From: Hyphomicrobiales bacterium
GTDB lineage: Bacteria; Pseudomonadota; Alphaproteobacteria; Rhizobiales; Rhizobiaceae
Length of the DNA: 64,000 bases
Reading direction: 5' to 3'
Assembly: GCA_900473185.1 (NCBI GenBank)
Contig: UCKU01000013.1
Coordinates: 474,396-538,395, forward strand
The notes beneath the pieces were generated by a model that was given only the letters and a program-made list of their open reading frames with translations, ran no database searches and was not told the DNA's origin. Shown here in pieces: positions 62,649-64,000 of this stretch (its first letter is position 1; every line of letters begins with the position of its first letter). The position numbers and the translations under genes are program-made.

Positions 62649-63299
62649 TCAGTCCTCGCCATCCCAGATCAGCACCCGGATCGGCGTCGGGTCGAAACCG
62701 TTGCAGGGATTGTTGATTTGCGGGCAGTTGGAGATGACGCAGAGCACATCCATCTCGGCGACGAGCTCGACATAGTCGCCCGGCGCGGAGATGCCGTCGA
62801 CGATCGTCATCTCGCCGGTAGGCTGGATCGGCACGTTCATGAAGAAGTTGATATTCGGGACGATATCGCGCTTGCCCATGCCGTGCTTGCTGACTTCGAG
62901 CACGAAATTGTCGCGGCAGGCATGCAGGTATTTCGTGCCATGGCCGAAGCGCACTGTATTGCTCTCACAGGAGCATGCGCCAGCGGACGTGTCATGGCGG
63001 CCGCAGCTGTCGGCCGTCATGGTCAGCATGACATTGCCTTCGTTCGACACGATTTTCGTACCGATGCCGATATAGGCGGCACCCTGCATGCGCATCGTAT
63101 CCTGATTGGAATAGCGCTCGGAGAAATCATCGGCACGATAGAAGAGCGTGTCGATCGCCTGCTGGCCATAGCTGTCCTCGATGCGGATCGTCTGGCCCTT
63201 GCGCACGATGCCGGACCACGGGGCTTCAGCCGGAATGAAATGGTCCTGGGCCGCACTCTGCAGGCTGCGGGCAGGGGAGGTCTGGATGAAATCGGACAT
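62649..63299 (-). CDS. DUF1989 protein, urea-carboxylase-associated (carboxyguanidine deiminase subunit candidate)
   Basis: 216 residues of the DUF1989 family, the second of two in the operon. Characteristic stretches are GQTIRIEDSYGQQAIDTLFYRADDFSERYSNQDTMRMQG and FGHGTKYLHACRDNFVLEVSKHGMGKRDIVPNINFFMNVP; several cysteines (for example SCGRHDTSAGACSCES and VISNCPQINNPC) may bind metal. Pairs of such proteins, once called urea-amidolyase-associated proteins, were shown elsewhere to be the two subunits of carboxyguanidine deiminase. It is one base upstream of the carboxylase start. Confidence 0.82.
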   Translation of the reverse strand: MSDFIQTSPARSLQSAAQDHFIPAEAPWSGIVRKGQTIRIEDSYGQQAIDTLFYRADDFSERYSNQDTMRMQGAAYIGIGTKIVSNEGNVMLTMTADSCGRHDTSAGACSCESNTVRFGHGTKYLHACRDNFVLEVSKHGMGKRDIVPNINFFMNVPIQPTGEMTIVDGISAPGDYVELVAEMDVLCVISNCPQINNPCNGFDPTPIRVLIWDGED

Positions 63300-63309
63300 C
63301 GTCGTCTCC

Positions 63310-64000
63310 TCAGGCCTGCATCAGGGCGTTGTTTTCGAAACCGCGAACCGCTTCGGCGGTTGCCGTGCTGCAAAGGTCATCCGCAGCCGGCACTGCAGCC
63401 TTGTAGCGGGTGATGACAACTGGCTTCGGCTGGTAGGCGGGATCAGGATCGAGCGGATGCGGGCAATTGGAAAAGCCGACAAGCATGTCCATCTCGGCGC
63501 GCATTTCGACGTAATCGCCGCTGTTGGAGCGCTTGCCTTGCCAGCCGAAACCGCCGGCCTCGGCAAGACGCACTGGCGCGAAGAGATTGAGGATGCCTGG
63601 AATATCGCGACGGTCGAGGCCGAGCTTGACCGCAGCGAGGACAAGGTTGTCGCGGGTGTTGCGGGTCTTTTCGCCTGGATATTTCGCTGCGTTCGAGGCG
63701 GCCGTCGAGCCACCCATCAGGCAGTCATGGGCGCCGGAACTGTCCTCGATCATCGAGAACATGACGCGGCCCATGTCGGAGAAGATTACGCGCCCCTTGC
63801 CGAGCGCCGTCGTCCACTGGACCTTGGCGGTATCGACGAGATTGATCCGCTCGCTCGGATCATCGGCATTCCAGGCGACGAGCGCCACGGTGGAATTGCC
63901 TTCGGCCTGATCGACGCGGATCGCCTCGCCACGTAAAAGCTTCGTCGACCAGTACCAACCACCGGGGATGGTCTCCTGGTGGATGACAGTGTTCGCATCG
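63310..64000 (-). CDS. DUF1989 protein, first of the pair (continues past the window end)
   Basis: The frame is open to the window edge, with 229 codons visible; the start lies outside. The window-edge residues read DANTVIHQETIPGGWYWSTKLLRG, which matches the family's N-terminal region upstream of the internal ATG at 63888. Further DUF1989 features are NADDPSERINLVDTAKVQW, GRVIFSDMGRVMFSMIEDSSGAHDCLMGGS and FSNCPHPLDPDP. It is 10 bases upstream of the second DUF1989 gene. The pair would convert carboxyguanidine to allophanate. Any guanidine riboswitch or import genes would lie beyond the window. Confidence 0.82.
   Translation of the reverse strand, partial: DANTVIHQETIPGGWYWSTKLLRGEAIRVDQAEGNSTVALVAWNADDPSERINLVDTAKVQWTTALGKGRVIFSDMGRVMFSMIEDSSGAHDCLMGGSTAASNAAKYPGEKTRNTRDNLVLAAVKLGLDRRDIPGILNLFAPVRLAEAGGFGWQGKRSNSGDYVEMRAEMDMLVGFSNCPHPLDPDPAYQPKPVVITRYKAAVPAADDLCSTATAEAVRGFENNALMQA

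Overview
The window looks like a chromosomal segment of a Rhizobiaceae alphaproteobacterium, most likely a Rhizobium. The signs are the 3' part of an ndvB/chvB-type cyclic beta-1,2-glucan synthase gene, rhizobial-type flagellin and DUF1217 flagellar genes, many peptide-type ABC importers and even GC-rich codon use. No rRNA, tRNA, CRISPR array, insertion sequence or phage gene was seen. All family assignments come from reading the translated sequence, not from a database search.

Layout. 1-7.4 kb: end of ndvB, a class III nucleotide cyclase, an SRPBCC protein, a small cytochrome c, a DUF4334 protein, a broken glutathione S-transferase and a divergent DUF2000/Lrp pair. 7.8-15.7 kb: a five-gene peptide-type ABC importer, an acetyltransferase and a GH20 beta-N-acetylhexosaminidase, which together suggest uptake and cleavage of chito-oligosaccharides. 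A ROK repressor (20.4-21.6 kb) may belong to this system but is now separated from it by an HxlR/SDR/quinone-oxidoreductase block and an AraC/EamA pair. A degraded second copy of the ROK 3' end marks one side of the AraC/EamA pair.

22.8-32.0 kb: a compact leftward glycan cluster with a UDP-xylose-synthase-like enzyme, three GT2 glycosyltransferases, a single-chain ABC exporter and a 1003-residue protein fusing a GT2, a NodS-like methyltransferase and a NodB-like deacetylase. 32.6-40.9 kb: a second ABC importer operon carrying an amidohydrolase, a RidA-fold protein and a SelA-like PLP enzyme, probably a catabolic route for an N-acylated amino compound of unknown identity.

41.0-51.2 kb: a second cyclase related to the first, then a partial flagellar locus with flagellin, a small protein and a six-repeat DUF1217 protein leftward, and flgE-flgK-flgL rightward. 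The divergent intergenic region holds two copies of a 16-bp palindrome. 51.3-57.1 kb: a TetR regulator, a translationally coupled DUF6502/DUF5666 pair, two unrecognised small proteins, an IclR regulator and a hybrid pseudogene joining a ferredoxin domain to an EutA tail. 57.3-64.0 kb: a leftward operon of two DUF1989 proteins (the first cut by the window end), a biotin-dependent urea/guanidine carboxylase and allophanate hydrolase. This set fits guanidine assimilation better than plain urea breakdown.
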